A DNA stretch of 64,000 nucleotides, taken from Candidatus Gastranaerophilales bacterium. GTDB taxonomy: Bacteria; Cyanobacteriota; Vampirovibrionia; Gastranaerophilales; Gastranaerophilaceae. Positions within the stretch are counted from its first letter, which is position 1. The number at the start of each line of letters is the position of its first letter. Under the pieces are notes generated by a model that was not told the DNA's origin, ran no database searches, and worked only from the letters and a program-made list of their open reading frames with translations. Below are positions 34,853 to 42,779 of the stretch, piece by piece. Position numbers and translations under genes: made by a program. The stretch covers positions 1-64,000 of the forward strand of contig CALYDL010000005.1 of NCBI GenBank assembly GCA_944325145.1, given 5' to 3'.

Positions 34853-36058
34853 CTAATTTTGAATAAATTCTGTTAATTTTTTATGCAATTCATCCGCCCT
34901 GAATTCCCCTTTTCCTTTTAATAAAAGAATTTCAAGGTAATTATTAATAGTATCGTTTATTTCTTTTTTATTTTTATAGCCAAAATCATTTTTAATCGGG
35001 TTATTCAATTGTTTTGCTGCAACACACCTTGCATTTTCCATAAGTTCACTATCGCAATTTTTAAAATAATCATCATTTAGAGTAATTTTATTTGCAGGTA
35101 AAACATTTGTTTTTTTAGCTAATGCCATTTGGCTTTCATAATCTGACATTAAATTTATAAATTCTTTTGCATATTCTTTATTTTTGGCTTTTTTTGGAAT
35201 TATAAAATTCATAATAGATATGTCATATTCGCCATTGCTGCCTGTTAATTGCGGCAAAAGAATTGAATTATTGTAAATGGCGGGCGCATTTTCTTTTATC
35301 ATTGAAATAAAATTGCTGCCTGCAACTATAAAAGAAGCAGACCCTGACATATATTTTTCAATGTTTTCTCTATGTGTGATAGTTAAAGCATCTTTTAATA
35401 AAAGTCCTTTTTTGTTCATATCAAAAAATTTAAAGTAAATGTTTTCTAGGTTTTTTTCATTCAACGTTTTTGAATTAACATCATATTTATTTAAAATTTT
35501 AGAGAAACTATCCCCTTCATTTAAGCTTGCCCCAAAAACAGGCGGGTTTTTACAAGCAGATAATTTTAAAATGTCATCATAAGTTTTTAAATGAATTTTG
35601 CAATTTTTAAATTTTTCTTTATTTAAAATGGTAACCGCACTTGTTGCATAAAATGGAAGAGCATAAATTTTACCATCATATTTTAATTTATTAACCAAAC
35701 CTTCATTAAAATTTTTAGCATCATCTTCACTGAAAAATTCAAGCGTGTTTTTTTGCGCTAATGAAAGTGAAAATTCAGGGTTTAGGTTAATTAAATCCGG
35801 AGGGTTGCCCCCTAAAATTGAAGCTATTGTTCTTTTTTGGGCTTCTGCAATTGGAATATCCACCCAAACAACTTTTATATCAGGGTGAAGCTTTTTAAAT
35901 TTTTCAATGTTTTTATTTATAATATCGCCTGCAGGCGCTTTTAGTTGAATTGTCCAAAAAGAAAATGTTTTTTCTTCATTTTTCTTATTTTGAAAAAGAA
36001 AAAACAACCCCAAAATTAAAATTAAAAAGCCTATTATAAAAACAGATTTTTTTACCAT
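34853..36058 (-). CDS. ABC transporter extracellular solute-binding protein, family 1
   Basis: A 401-residue periplasmic sugar-binding-type protein. An N-terminal hydrophobic segment (about 5-22) is followed by 'TFSFWTIQLK', 'KLHPDIKVVWVDIP', 'GNPPDLINLN' and 'YALPFYATSAVTILNKE', typical of the maltose-binding-like fold. There is no lipobox cysteine, so it is either cleaved by signal peptidase I or remains anchored. No permease or ATPase genes adjoin it. It is divergent from rarA with only 14 bases between starts. Ligand unknown. Confidence 0.87.
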   Translation of the reverse strand: MVKKSVFIIGFLILILGLFFLFQNKKNEEKTFSFWTIQLKAPAGDIINKNIEKFKKLHPDIKVVWVDIPIAEAQKRTIASILGGNPPDLINLNPEFSLSLAQKNTLEFFSEDDAKNFNEGLVNKLKYDGKIYALPFYATSAVTILNKEKFKNCKIHLKTYDDILKLSACKNPPVFGASLNEGDSFSKILNKYDVNSKTLNEKNLENIYFKFFDMNKKGLLLKDALTITHRENIEKYMSGSASFIVAGSNFISMIKENAPAIYNNSILLPQLTGSNGEYDISIMNFIIPKKAKNKEYAKEFINLMSDYESQMALAKKTNVLPANKITLNDDYFKNCDSELMENARCVAAKQLNNPIKNDFGYKNKKEINDTINNYLEILLLKGKGEFRADELHKKLTEFIQN

Positions 36059-36072
36059 GGTAAAATTATACT
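36059..36072. promoter_or_regulatory. Overlapping divergent -10 elements of two leaderless genes
   Basis: The 14-base interval GGTAAAATTATACT holds plus-strand TAAAAT (36061-36066) and minus-strand TATAAT (36065-36070). Each lies 6 bases before its own ATG, and the hexamers overlap by two bases. Confidence 0.7.
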
Positions 36073-37287
36073 ATGAATTTATTTGATTCAATAGAAGAAA
36101 ATAATAAACAAATGCCCTTAGCAAACATTTTGCGCCCTAAAAATTTAGATGAATATTTGGGGCAAACAAATGTTATATCTGAAAATTCGCCAATTTATAA
36201 CCTTTTAAAATCAAATAGAATTTTTTCTTTTATTTTATGGGGCCCGCCAGGCTGCGGCAAAACAACGCTTGCAAGGTTGATTGCAAATCATCATAATGCA
36301 AATTTTATGGAATTATCTGCTGTAACATCAGGCGTTAAAGATGTTAAAGATGCCGTTCAAAATGCAAAAGAAAACCTAAGAAACGGCGTTAAAACAATTC
36401 TTTTTATAGATGAAATCCACAGATATTCTAAAACCCAGCAAGATGCGCTATTACCCCACATTGAAAATGGCACACTTCACCTTATGGGCTCTACCACAGA
36501 AAACCCTTCTTTTCAGGTTATTCCGGCGTTATTGAGCAGAGTTCAAGTGATTATGCTAAATTCCATTGATAAAAATTCAATGGAAAAAATTGTTCTAAAG
36601 GGGTTTAATTATCTATCTGAAAACTATAAAAAAGATTTAAAAATTGAAGATGATGCAATTCAAACTATCGTAAAATTATCAAACGGCGATGCAAGGTTTG
36701 CACTAAACACGGTTGAAAATTCTTATTTTGCAGCTAAAAACATTTTAAATTCAGAATTAATTGAAAAACTTTTGCAGCAATCTTTAGTTAAATATGATGA
36801 ATCTGAACATTATGATTGCCTTTCTGCTTATCAAAAATCTTTAAGAGGGTCTGACCCTAACGCTGCAATTTATTATTTGGCAAAAATGTTAACTAAAGGC
36901 GAAGACCCGAGAATTATTGCAAGAAGGCTTGTTGTAACAGCATCGGAAGATGTTGGAAACGGCGATTATAGAGCGCTTTTAATTGCAAATGCAGCCTTAA
37001 ATGTTGTAAATAATATTGGAATGCCCGAATGCAGAATTGCCTTATCTCAAGCAACAGAATATGTAGCAAGGGCAAAGAAAAGAAACTTAAATGTCGTTGC
37101 AATAGATAATGCTATGGCAGATATAAGACAAGGAAAAGATTACCCGCCCCCAATGCATTTAAGAGATACACATTATAAAGATGCAAAAAAATACGGTTTT
37201 GGGGAAGGTTATGTTTATACACACGATAACCCCGATTACATTCAACAATTTATGCCCGATGAAATGAAAGATGTTAAATACTTTTAA
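36073..37287 (+). CDS. rarA: Replication-associated recombination protein A (RarA/MgsA)
   Basis: A 404-residue AAA+ ATPase acting at stalled replication forks. It shows 'LRPKNLDEYLGQTN', Walker A 'GPPGCGKTTLARL', Walker B 'LFIDEIHRYSKTQQDALLP', sensor 'GSTTENPSF' and the C-terminal tetramerisation domain with 'YPPPMHLRD'. It is likely leaderless and its -35 lies inside the divergent solute-binding gene. Confidence 0.95.
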   Translation: MNLFDSIEENNKQMPLANILRPKNLDEYLGQTNVISENSPIYNLLKSNRIFSFILWGPPGCGKTTLARLIANHHNANFMELSAVTSGVKDVKDAVQNAKENLRNGVKTILFIDEIHRYSKTQQDALLPHIENGTLHLMGSTTENPSFQVIPALLSRVQVIMLNSIDKNSMEKIVLKGFNYLSENYKKDLKIEDDAIQTIVKLSNGDARFALNTVENSYFAAKNILNSELIEKLLQQSLVKYDESEHYDCLSAYQKSLRGSDPNAAIYYLAKMLTKGEDPRIIARRLVVTASEDVGNGDYRALLIANAALNVVNNIGMPECRIALSQATEYVARAKKRNLNVVAIDNAMADIRQGKDYPPPMHLRDTHYKDAKKYGFGEGYVYTHDNPDYIQQFMPDEMKDVKYF

Positions 37288-37443
37288 TTTATTTTTGTTT
37301 GGTGTATAATTCATAGTCGTGTTGTAAGCGAAAAATAATGTTAAAATTTCTTAATAATGTATATATTATTTAGCAATTTTAGCGGTTTTTGAGTCTTTAT
37401 CATGGTGTGTGTATTAAATTAAACTAAAAAAGGGAAGGCAAAT

Positions 37444-38256
37444 ATGTCCGATTTAGGCGCAATAAATGCATCAAATATAACTTTTCAAGGTTCTAAAGAA
37501 GCAAAAGAAACCAAAAAAGCCGATAGAAAAACTGCCGAAAAAATTAATGATAAACCAAAATTAATGGACAAATTAACCCAGCCCGTTAAAGATGAGTTCA
37601 AAAAAGCATACGGCGAAGATGCGGAAGCAACACCATCATTAGTTGCAGATTTTGTTTCAGATAATGTTGTTAAATTAGGTGTTCTTGTTGCAGGCGGCGC
37701 TTTACTTCTTGCAAAATCAAGAAAAGCAACAAACGGCTTAACAGAAGCACTTAAAGATAACATCAATAAATTTAAATCTGCTGCAACAGAAGGTGAAAAA
37801 GCAGGCATATTCAAAAAAACGGTTGATACAATTAAAGGCACATTCAGCCAAGTAAAAGCAAATAACTTAAAACAAGCAACCGAATCTGCAAAAGAAGCAG
37901 CGGAATCAGGTTCAAAAACAATTAGAAAAACAGTTGAAGAAGCAGTTTTAAGGCCAAAACAATTTGAAGAAGGCACAAAACTTGCAGGCTTTATTGATAA
38001 ACACTGCGGCAAACACGCAGCAAAAGTTAAAGAAGCATTGGGCAAAATCGGTATCGGAAACGGTTCAGATTTAGCAGACACGGCAATTGCAGGAACAGCA
38101 ACAGTTGCACTTGGTAGCGGCGTTAATGACATTACAGGCGATGTAACAGAAAAAGATAACAATGCTCTTGCGCATCAAGCAAAAGTTCAAAAATTTGAAA
38201 ACTTATTAAATACAGCAAGCAAACTTGCAGATACAGCAACTATGATTGCAGGATAA
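37444..38256 (+). CDS. Lineage-specific Phe-x-Gly motif protein with hydrophobic segment
   Basis: A 270-residue protein beginning 'MSDLGAINASNITFQGSKEA', a Ser/Asn leader with the motif F-Q-G. A hydrophobic stretch 'VVKLGVLVAGGALLLAKS' at about 75-95 could be a membrane anchor. The rest is Lys/Ala/Glu-rich helix, with 'KHCGKHAAKVKEALGKIG' near 180. The ATG has GGGAAGG upstream. It is followed after 6 bases by another motif protein, so the two form an operon. No family is recognised and function is unknown. Confidence 0.7.
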   Translation: MSDLGAINASNITFQGSKEAKETKKADRKTAEKINDKPKLMDKLTQPVKDEFKKAYGEDAEATPSLVADFVSDNVVKLGVLVAGGALLLAKSRKATNGLTEALKDNINKFKSAATEGEKAGIFKKTVDTIKGTFSQVKANNLKQATESAKEAAESGSKTIRKTVEEAVLRPKQFEEGTKLAGFIDKHCGKHAAKVKEALGKIGIGNGSDLADTAIAGTATVALGSGVNDITGDVTEKDNNALAHQAKVQKFENLLNTASKLADTATMIAG

Positions 38257-38262
38257 ATTAAA

Positions 38263-38649
38263 ATGATTCAACCCATTAACCAAAATGTGAATATAAATTC
38301 AAACAGCAGTCTAAAACCTGTTGAAGTGCCGCATTTTACGGGACTTACAAAAGTTACAAAAAAAGAAAACAAAGATTCTTTTGTAAAATCAACAGAAAAA
38401 ATTAAAGATACTGCTAAAAAAACTGCTAAAAAAACAGGTGATTTTGCAGTTACCTTCAAAAAAAATGCGGCAGAAACACTTGATGCTGCAAAAGACGGCG
38501 CAATTGAAGGTGCAAAAGTCGTAAAAAATGCAGCACAAAAAGGCGCAGAATTTACGGTTTCATTTGCAAAATCTCTATATGAAGATTTATCAGGCGTTAT
38601 TAGAGAAAAAGGAACAAAAACCATTACAAATATTGATGGTTTAATTTAG
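38263..38649 (+). CDS. Phe-x-Gly motif protein with amphipathic helical repeats
   Basis: A 128-residue protein. The N-terminal ~35 residues are Asn/Ser-rich and end in 'VPHFTGLTKV' (motif F-T-G). The rest consists of 'KIKDTAKKTAKKTGDFAVTF' and 'AKDGAIEGAKVVKNAAQKGA', imperfect amphipathic repeats like LEA or apolipoprotein helices that lie on membranes. It is the second gene of a pair with the 37444 gene and ends at a terminator. Lipid or partner binding is inference. Confidence 0.7.
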   Translation: MIQPINQNVNINSNSSLKPVEVPHFTGLTKVTKKENKDSFVKSTEKIKDTAKKTAKKTGDFAVTFKKNAAETLDAAKDGAIEGAKVVKNAAQKGAEFTVSFAKSLYEDLSGVIREKGTKTITNIDGLI

Positions 38650-38668
38650 ATAAATTTAAACATTTTAT

Positions 38669-38697
38669 AAAAAGGCTTCAATTTTGAGGCCTTTTTT
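38669..38697. terminator. Bidirectional intrinsic terminator
   Basis: AAAAAGGCTTCAA and TTGAGGCCTTTTT pair with one G-U, between the motif-protein operon and the GH38 gene. Confidence 0.88.
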
Positions 38698-40936
38698 ATT
38701 TTATAAAAAGCGGTTTTTTCTTGCCGCCAAAATCAGAAATTCCAAGAAAAGTTCCATTATTAATTTTTTTAATAAAGGTTTTATTTTTTATTTTAAATTC
38801 ACCTGAAATTGCCAAAATTGGTTCAAAAAGAACGTTAGAATATTTTTCTAAATCTTCTTTTTTAATGCCAAAAGCAAAAGCAAGGCTTATTTTATGTTCA
38901 TAAAGCCCTTGAGCATCAAATAATTCAATAGGAGGGCCTGCAGGAATTTTTCTTGCAGGGTTTTTGGGGTTTGAAATAATGCCAACGCTTCTTAAAAGCG
39001 CAATTTTAAGCGAATTTTTATAAATTTCATATTCATATAACCCTTTTGTAAAAATTGAAAGGTTGTTCCCCTGAACAAATTTTTGCATTGGGAATGAATT
39101 TGTTTTTAATTCAGACCTATCTTTAACAGGGGTATTTTCAAAAAGAAGATAATTTGGGTTGTGGATTCTTTCAATGCCGCAAATAGGGTCTCCTGCATAA
39201 GTTTTTTCAACAGGTTTATTTGTATTAAACACAATTTGAAGTTTTCTGTTTTTCTTTTTATTAACAAATTCAAAATCAAGTTCAAAAAGTTTTGAATTAT
39301 TTGATAAAGAACAATTTAATTTAATGTTTTCTTCAAAAGTTAACTGCAAGCCGGATTTTATTTTGCCATTCATTTTTACTTTTGAATTTTTCAATTTTAA
39401 AATTTTTGGGTAACCGGCTGGTGCATAATTATAACTGTCACCATTATCAACTGTTGAATGAAGCTGAATAAAATCAGGGTAAATTTCACCTGTTTTTTTA
39501 TCAATTACATAAATTTTATTATCTAAAATAAAAAGTTTAAAAAATTCATTTTCAATAAAATCATTTCCGGCAGCTTGCATTTTAGTTGGTTTTTTAATTT
39601 CAATATTTTTAAATGAAAATGGTTTAGCTGGTTCAATTTCAACAATATATTCAAAAAATTTGTGAAAATCTTCTGTTATAGGGTTTTGATTAATATTATA
39701 GAAAATGTCATCCGATACAAAATTAAATTCTCTAATTTTTTGAGCATTTTTAATTTTTTTATCTGAAATTAATTTTATTGCGCCCCCATATTCAAAATTT
39801 GAAAAATTAAAAACGCCGATTTTATTTTCATTTTCTTTTATTAAATTTTCTTTTTTAAAATCTCGAATTAAGTTTTTAATAACGGTATTAATGGTTTCTT
39901 TGACCTTTATTTGGCGGCATTTCACCATTTTATGAACTTCATCAACCGAGCAGCCATAAATTGAATCATGGGCGTGGTTTTTAATTAATTCAACTGTGGC
40001 ATAATTAAGCTCTCTATCATATTTTCCACCCATAAAAAAGTTAAAAATATCTGCCTTATAAAAAAGTTCATATTCTAAAATTGCATTTTGAATTTTTTCA
40101 TCAATTCTTGTTGAATAAACCCCAGGCAAAATATATGTATTTGAATTATCCAAAAATTCAACATTTTCACCTAAATTCTTTTTAAATTCAGCACGCTTAA
40201 AATATTCAAAAGGGTTTGACAGAATAATTTCATAATTTTTTAAAAGCTTATTAATTTCACCAACTTTTTCATTGGCATTTTCTAAAATGTTCATATGATC
40301 TGCCCCTAAGGGCAAAAGAACAACATTTCCCGATTTTTCATTTATTTTATCAAGCTCTTTTTCTAAAATTTCGGCTTTTTTTGTTATATTCAAATCAGAA
40401 TGCAAAATGTCTTGGTAATAACCGCGAACAAGCCTTGTTATATTTGTATCATTTGCAGTAAAATCTGCCTCAATATCAGGCGCGCCGCGCCAAATTATTG
40501 CATTTTTAATATTAAAATAATTCAAAATTTTAAAAATTGAATTTGAATGCCCGAAGGTATCAGAAAGATAGCCGATAAATTCATTTTCACCAAATTCCTT
40601 TGATATTTTAAGCCCCAATTCAAAGTTTTTTAAAATAGAAGCCCCTGAAATTAAAAAGCTATCCGCAGAAACAAAAAACGGGCCTATATAAAGCCTTTTT
40701 TCTTTTATTAATTTTTTAATCAAATTCTTTTTGTTTGGGTTAAATTTAAGATAATTTAAAAGCGCATAAATTTGCCCGTCAAAATAAAATGAAGGAGCAT
40801 TATTTCTTTTTAATTCTTGAATAACGTTATCAAAAATTTCATTCAATCTTACATTAAATGAACTAATCGTTTTATACCATTCAGCATCCCAATGGGTAAA
40901 TAAATATGCCAAAACAGCTTTTTTATTTCTTTTCAA
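38696..40936 (-). CDS. Glycoside hydrolase family 38 alpha-mannosidase-like protein
   Basis: A 746-residue protein with the GH38 plan: N-terminal metal-binding 'FTHWDAEWY', 'GPFFVSADSFL', the nucleophile region 'YLSDTFGHSNSI', 'VLLPLGADHMNI' and 'KNHAHDSIYGCSVDEVHK' with further zinc ligands, then a beta-rich C-terminal half. Such enzymes remove alpha-mannose from glycans; no signal peptide is present, so it acts in the cytoplasm. The start is TTG at 40936 with AGGGG nearby; no ATG follows for many codons. Transport partners are not visible. Confidence 0.86.
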   Translation of the reverse strand: MKRNKKAVLAYLFTHWDAEWYKTISSFNVRLNEIFDNVIQELKRNNAPSFYFDGQIYALLNYLKFNPNKKNLIKKLIKEKRLYIGPFFVSADSFLISGASILKNFELGLKISKEFGENEFIGYLSDTFGHSNSIFKILNYFNIKNAIIWRGAPDIEADFTANDTNITRLVRGYYQDILHSDLNITKKAEILEKELDKINEKSGNVVLLPLGADHMNILENANEKVGEINKLLKNYEIILSNPFEYFKRAEFKKNLGENVEFLDNSNTYILPGVYSTRIDEKIQNAILEYELFYKADIFNFFMGGKYDRELNYATVELIKNHAHDSIYGCSVDEVHKMVKCRQIKVKETINTVIKNLIRDFKKENLIKENENKIGVFNFSNFEYGGAIKLISDKKIKNAQKIREFNFVSDDIFYNINQNPITEDFHKFFEYIVEIEPAKPFSFKNIEIKKPTKMQAAGNDFIENEFFKLFILDNKIYVIDKKTGEIYPDFIQLHSTVDNGDSYNYAPAGYPKILKLKNSKVKMNGKIKSGLQLTFEENIKLNCSLSNNSKLFELDFEFVNKKKNRKLQIVFNTNKPVEKTYAGDPICGIERIHNPNYLLFENTPVKDRSELKTNSFPMQKFVQGNNLSIFTKGLYEYEIYKNSLKIALLRSVGIISNPKNPARKIPAGPPIELFDAQGLYEHKISLAFAFGIKKEDLEKYSNVLFEPILAISGEFKIKNKTFIKKINNGTFLGISDFGGKKKPLFIK

Positions 40937-41078
40937 TATTAAACCCCTTAAATAATCTTTTTAGCTTATTTTACCATATTTAACCCCCCTAATCCATTTT
41001 TTGGGGGAATTTTTAAATCAAATATTAAAGTATACTTTACTTGTTAAAAAGGAATTTCCCCACATAAGAAGAGATTAG

Positions 41079-41339
41079 ATGGTTATGACTAAACACAATT
41101 TGAAAAGTATCGAAAATGAAATTGAAAATTGCAAAAAGCAATTAAAAAATTTAGAGCCCTTAATTTACAAAAATGCAGGGGTAGCAGAAAATTACAACAG
41201 GCTGCTTGTAAAAAAAGCAATTCTTGTAGATGAATACAAAAAAATGCTTTTTAAAAAGCCAAAAATTTCTAAATTGCTTAATGTTTTCAAATTCAAAAAA
41301 GAAGAAAAACTTATTTGCGATTACTTTCCAAATGCTTAA
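41079..41339 (+). CDS. Small coiled-coil basic protein
   Basis: An 86-residue Lys/Glu/Asn-rich protein, helical in the first 60 residues ('SIENEIENCKKQLKNLEPL'), basic toward the end. AAGAAGAG lies upstream; an ATG at 41085 is an alternative. No family recognised. It stands alone and ends at a bidirectional terminator. Confidence 0.6.
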   Translation: MVMTKHNLKSIENEIENCKKQLKNLEPLIYKNAGVAENYNRLLVKKAILVDEYKKMLFKKPKISKLLNVFKFKKEEKLICDYFPNA

Positions 41340-41352
41340 ACCCAAAAAATTT

Positions 41353-41382
41353 AAAAGCCCTTTGAATTTCAAAGGGCTTTTT
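41353..41382. terminator. Bidirectional intrinsic terminator
   Basis: AAAAGCCCTTTGAA and TTCAAAGGGCTTTT form a perfect 14-bp stem with a single-base loop, between the small gene and rubrerythrin. Confidence 0.92.
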
Positions 41383-41408
41383 GGTCTTTATTTTTGAAAG
41401 AGAAATTA

Positions 41409-41948
41409 TTAATAATTTTGTTCTTTTACAAAAAAGTAAGCTCCGGGGTGTTTGCAAACAGGGCACAAGCCAACCGCTTTTTTGCCTTTATGGGTAAAGC
41501 CGCAATTAGCGCATTCCCAAACAACTTCTTCATCTTTTTCAAAAACTTTGTTTTGTTCAATGTTTTCTAAAAGTTTCCTATATCTTTCTTCATGCGTTTT
41601 TTCAATTTCCCCTACTTTTTCAAATAATCTTGCAATTTCATCAAAGCCTTCTTCTTTGGCTTCTTTTGCAAATTTTGCATACATATCTGTCCATTCGTAG
41701 TTTTCACCGTTTGCAGCATCAGCTAAATTTTCTTTTGTACCTTTAATATCACCCCCAACAAGTAATTTAAACCAAATTTTGGCGTGTTCTTTTTCATTAT
41801 TTGCAGTGTCTTCAAAGAATTTTGCAATTTGAACATAGCCATCCTTTTTTGCTTTTGAAGCGTAATAAGTATATTTGTTTCTTGCTTGTGATTCACCACT
41901 AAAAGCTTCCATTAAGTTTTTTTCGGTTTTTGAACCTTTTAATTCCAT
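41409..41948 (-). CDS. Rubrerythrin
   Basis: A 179-residue peroxide-reducing protein of anaerobes. The four-helix di-iron domain has E-x-x-A/H motifs ('[14 protein letters not shown]', '[10 protein letters not shown]', '[10 protein letters not shown]'), and the C-terminal rubredoxin domain has 'CANCG' and 'CPVCKHPG'. AAGGAGA precedes the ATG. It lies 12 bases after the PerR-like gene and is surely under its control. Confidence 0.96.
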   Translation of the reverse strand: MELKGSKTEKNLMEAFSGESQARNKYTYYASKAKKDGYVQIAKFFEDTANNEKEHAKIWFKLLVGGDIKGTKENLADAANGENYEWTDMYAKFAKEAKEEGFDEIARLFEKVGEIEKTHEERYRKLLENIEQNKVFEKDEEVVWECANCGFTHKGKKAVGLCPVCKHPGAYFFVKEQNY

Positions 41949-41960
41949 AACATTTTCTCC

Positions 41961-42404
41961 TTAATTTTTACCTGAACATTTTGGGCAAATGCCCCTTACT
42001 TGAATATTTACATCAACAACTTCGCCCAAACCTTTTTTTTGAACTTCGTTTTTAACATCTTGGGCAGTAATTAAAAAGATGTCATAAATTTCATTGCATT
42101 TTGTGCACAAAAAATGCGAATGCGGCGTATAATCAGCATCAAACCTTGCTTTAGCAAGAAGGCTGTCTACTCTAAACACCATATTAAGGTTTTCTAAAGA
42201 TGTTAAAGTTCTATAAACAGTATCAAGAGCAACATTTGGCACCTTATTTTTTATTGAATTATAAAGAGTTTCAGCATCAGGGTGCGCTTTTGATTCAAAT
42301 ATTGCTTTATATATTTCAAGCCTTTGTTTTGTAACTCTCAAATTTGCCTTTTTGCAGCGAAGTTTCAATTCTTCCAGCTTTTTGTTTAATTCCGTATTTT
42401 GCAT
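41961..42404 (-). CDS. perR: Fur-family peroxide-sensing repressor (PerR-like)
   Basis: A 147-residue metalloregulator. Its metal-sensing residues H41, D89, H95, H97 and D108 match Bacillus subtilis PerR H37, D85, H91, H93 and D104 at a constant offset of four, and D89 (Fur has Glu here) favours PerR. Zinc cysteines are C100, C103, C140 and C143. The recognition helix is in 'VALDTVYRTLTSL'. It precedes rubrerythrin in one operon. A perfect palindrome over the start region suggests autorepression. Confidence 0.9.
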   Translation of the reverse strand: MQNTELNKKLEELKLRCKKANLRVTKQRLEIYKAIFESKAHPDAETLYNSIKNKVPNVALDTVYRTLTSLENLNMVFRVDSLLAKARFDADYTPHSHFLCTKCNEIYDIFLITAQDVKNEVQKKGLGEVVDVNIQVRGICPKCSGKN

Positions 42405-42412
42405 TTGTTTTC

Positions 42413-42437
42413 CTTAATAAGAATTATTCTTATTAAG
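42413..42437. promoter_or_regulatory. Perfect 25-bp palindromic operator (PerR/Fur box)
   Basis: CTTAATAAGAAT, a central T, then ATTCTTATTAAG. It contains a PerR-box-like TTA-rich core and lies immediately after the -10, over the transcription start of perR. Confidence 0.85.
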
Positions 42438-42466
42438 ATTATACACAAAAAAATTCCTCTTCACAA
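42438..42466 (-). promoter_or_regulatory. perR-rubrerythrin promoter
   Basis: Minus-strand TTGTGA, a 17-base spacer and TATAAT. The -10 abuts the palindromic operator. Confidence 0.75.
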
Positions 42467-42495
42467 TACTTTTTTAAAAAAATTTTTAAATAAGG

Positions 42496-42768
42496 TTAGT
42501 GAACGGCCTTTTTGGCAGCTTCTTTAAGATATTCAAACAAGCAATTTGCAAGCTGATCAGGGCAGCTTGTTTGTTTTGAACCACACCTTATGCCTCTTAA
42601 TTTTTTAATAACATCATTAACATCCATGCCTTTGCACAATGTTGAAATGCCCTGAAGATTGCCGTTACAGCCGCCAACAAAATGCAAATCTTTTATTATA
42701 TTGTTTTCAATTTTAACTTCGATAAGGCTTGAACAAACGCCTTTTGTTTCATATTTAACAATATCCAT
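42496..42768 (-). CDS. TSCPD-domain protein
   Basis: A 90-residue protein with the TSCPD signature: C12, C34, C45, C62 and C69 in 'GVCSSL', 'GGCNGNLQG', 'LCKGM', 'RCG' and 'TSCPDQ'. The cysteines could bind a metal or undergo redox cycling; related domains occur at the ends of ribonucleotide reductases. It follows the pilC gene by 11 bases, an unusual place. Function unknown. Confidence 0.8.
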   Translation of the reverse strand: MDIVKYETKGVCSSLIEVKIENNIIKDLHFVGGCNGNLQGISTLCKGMDVNDVIKKLRGIRCGSKQTSCPDQLANCLFEYLKEAAKKAVH

Positions 42769-42779
42769 CTATTCTTTCC

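Noticed and set aside
37485-38162. Long antisense reading frame of 225 codons on the minus strand
   Set aside because: It mirrors the Ala/Lys-rich plus-strand gene, has Ser/Pro/Phe-rich composition typical of antisense frames, and no ribosome site.
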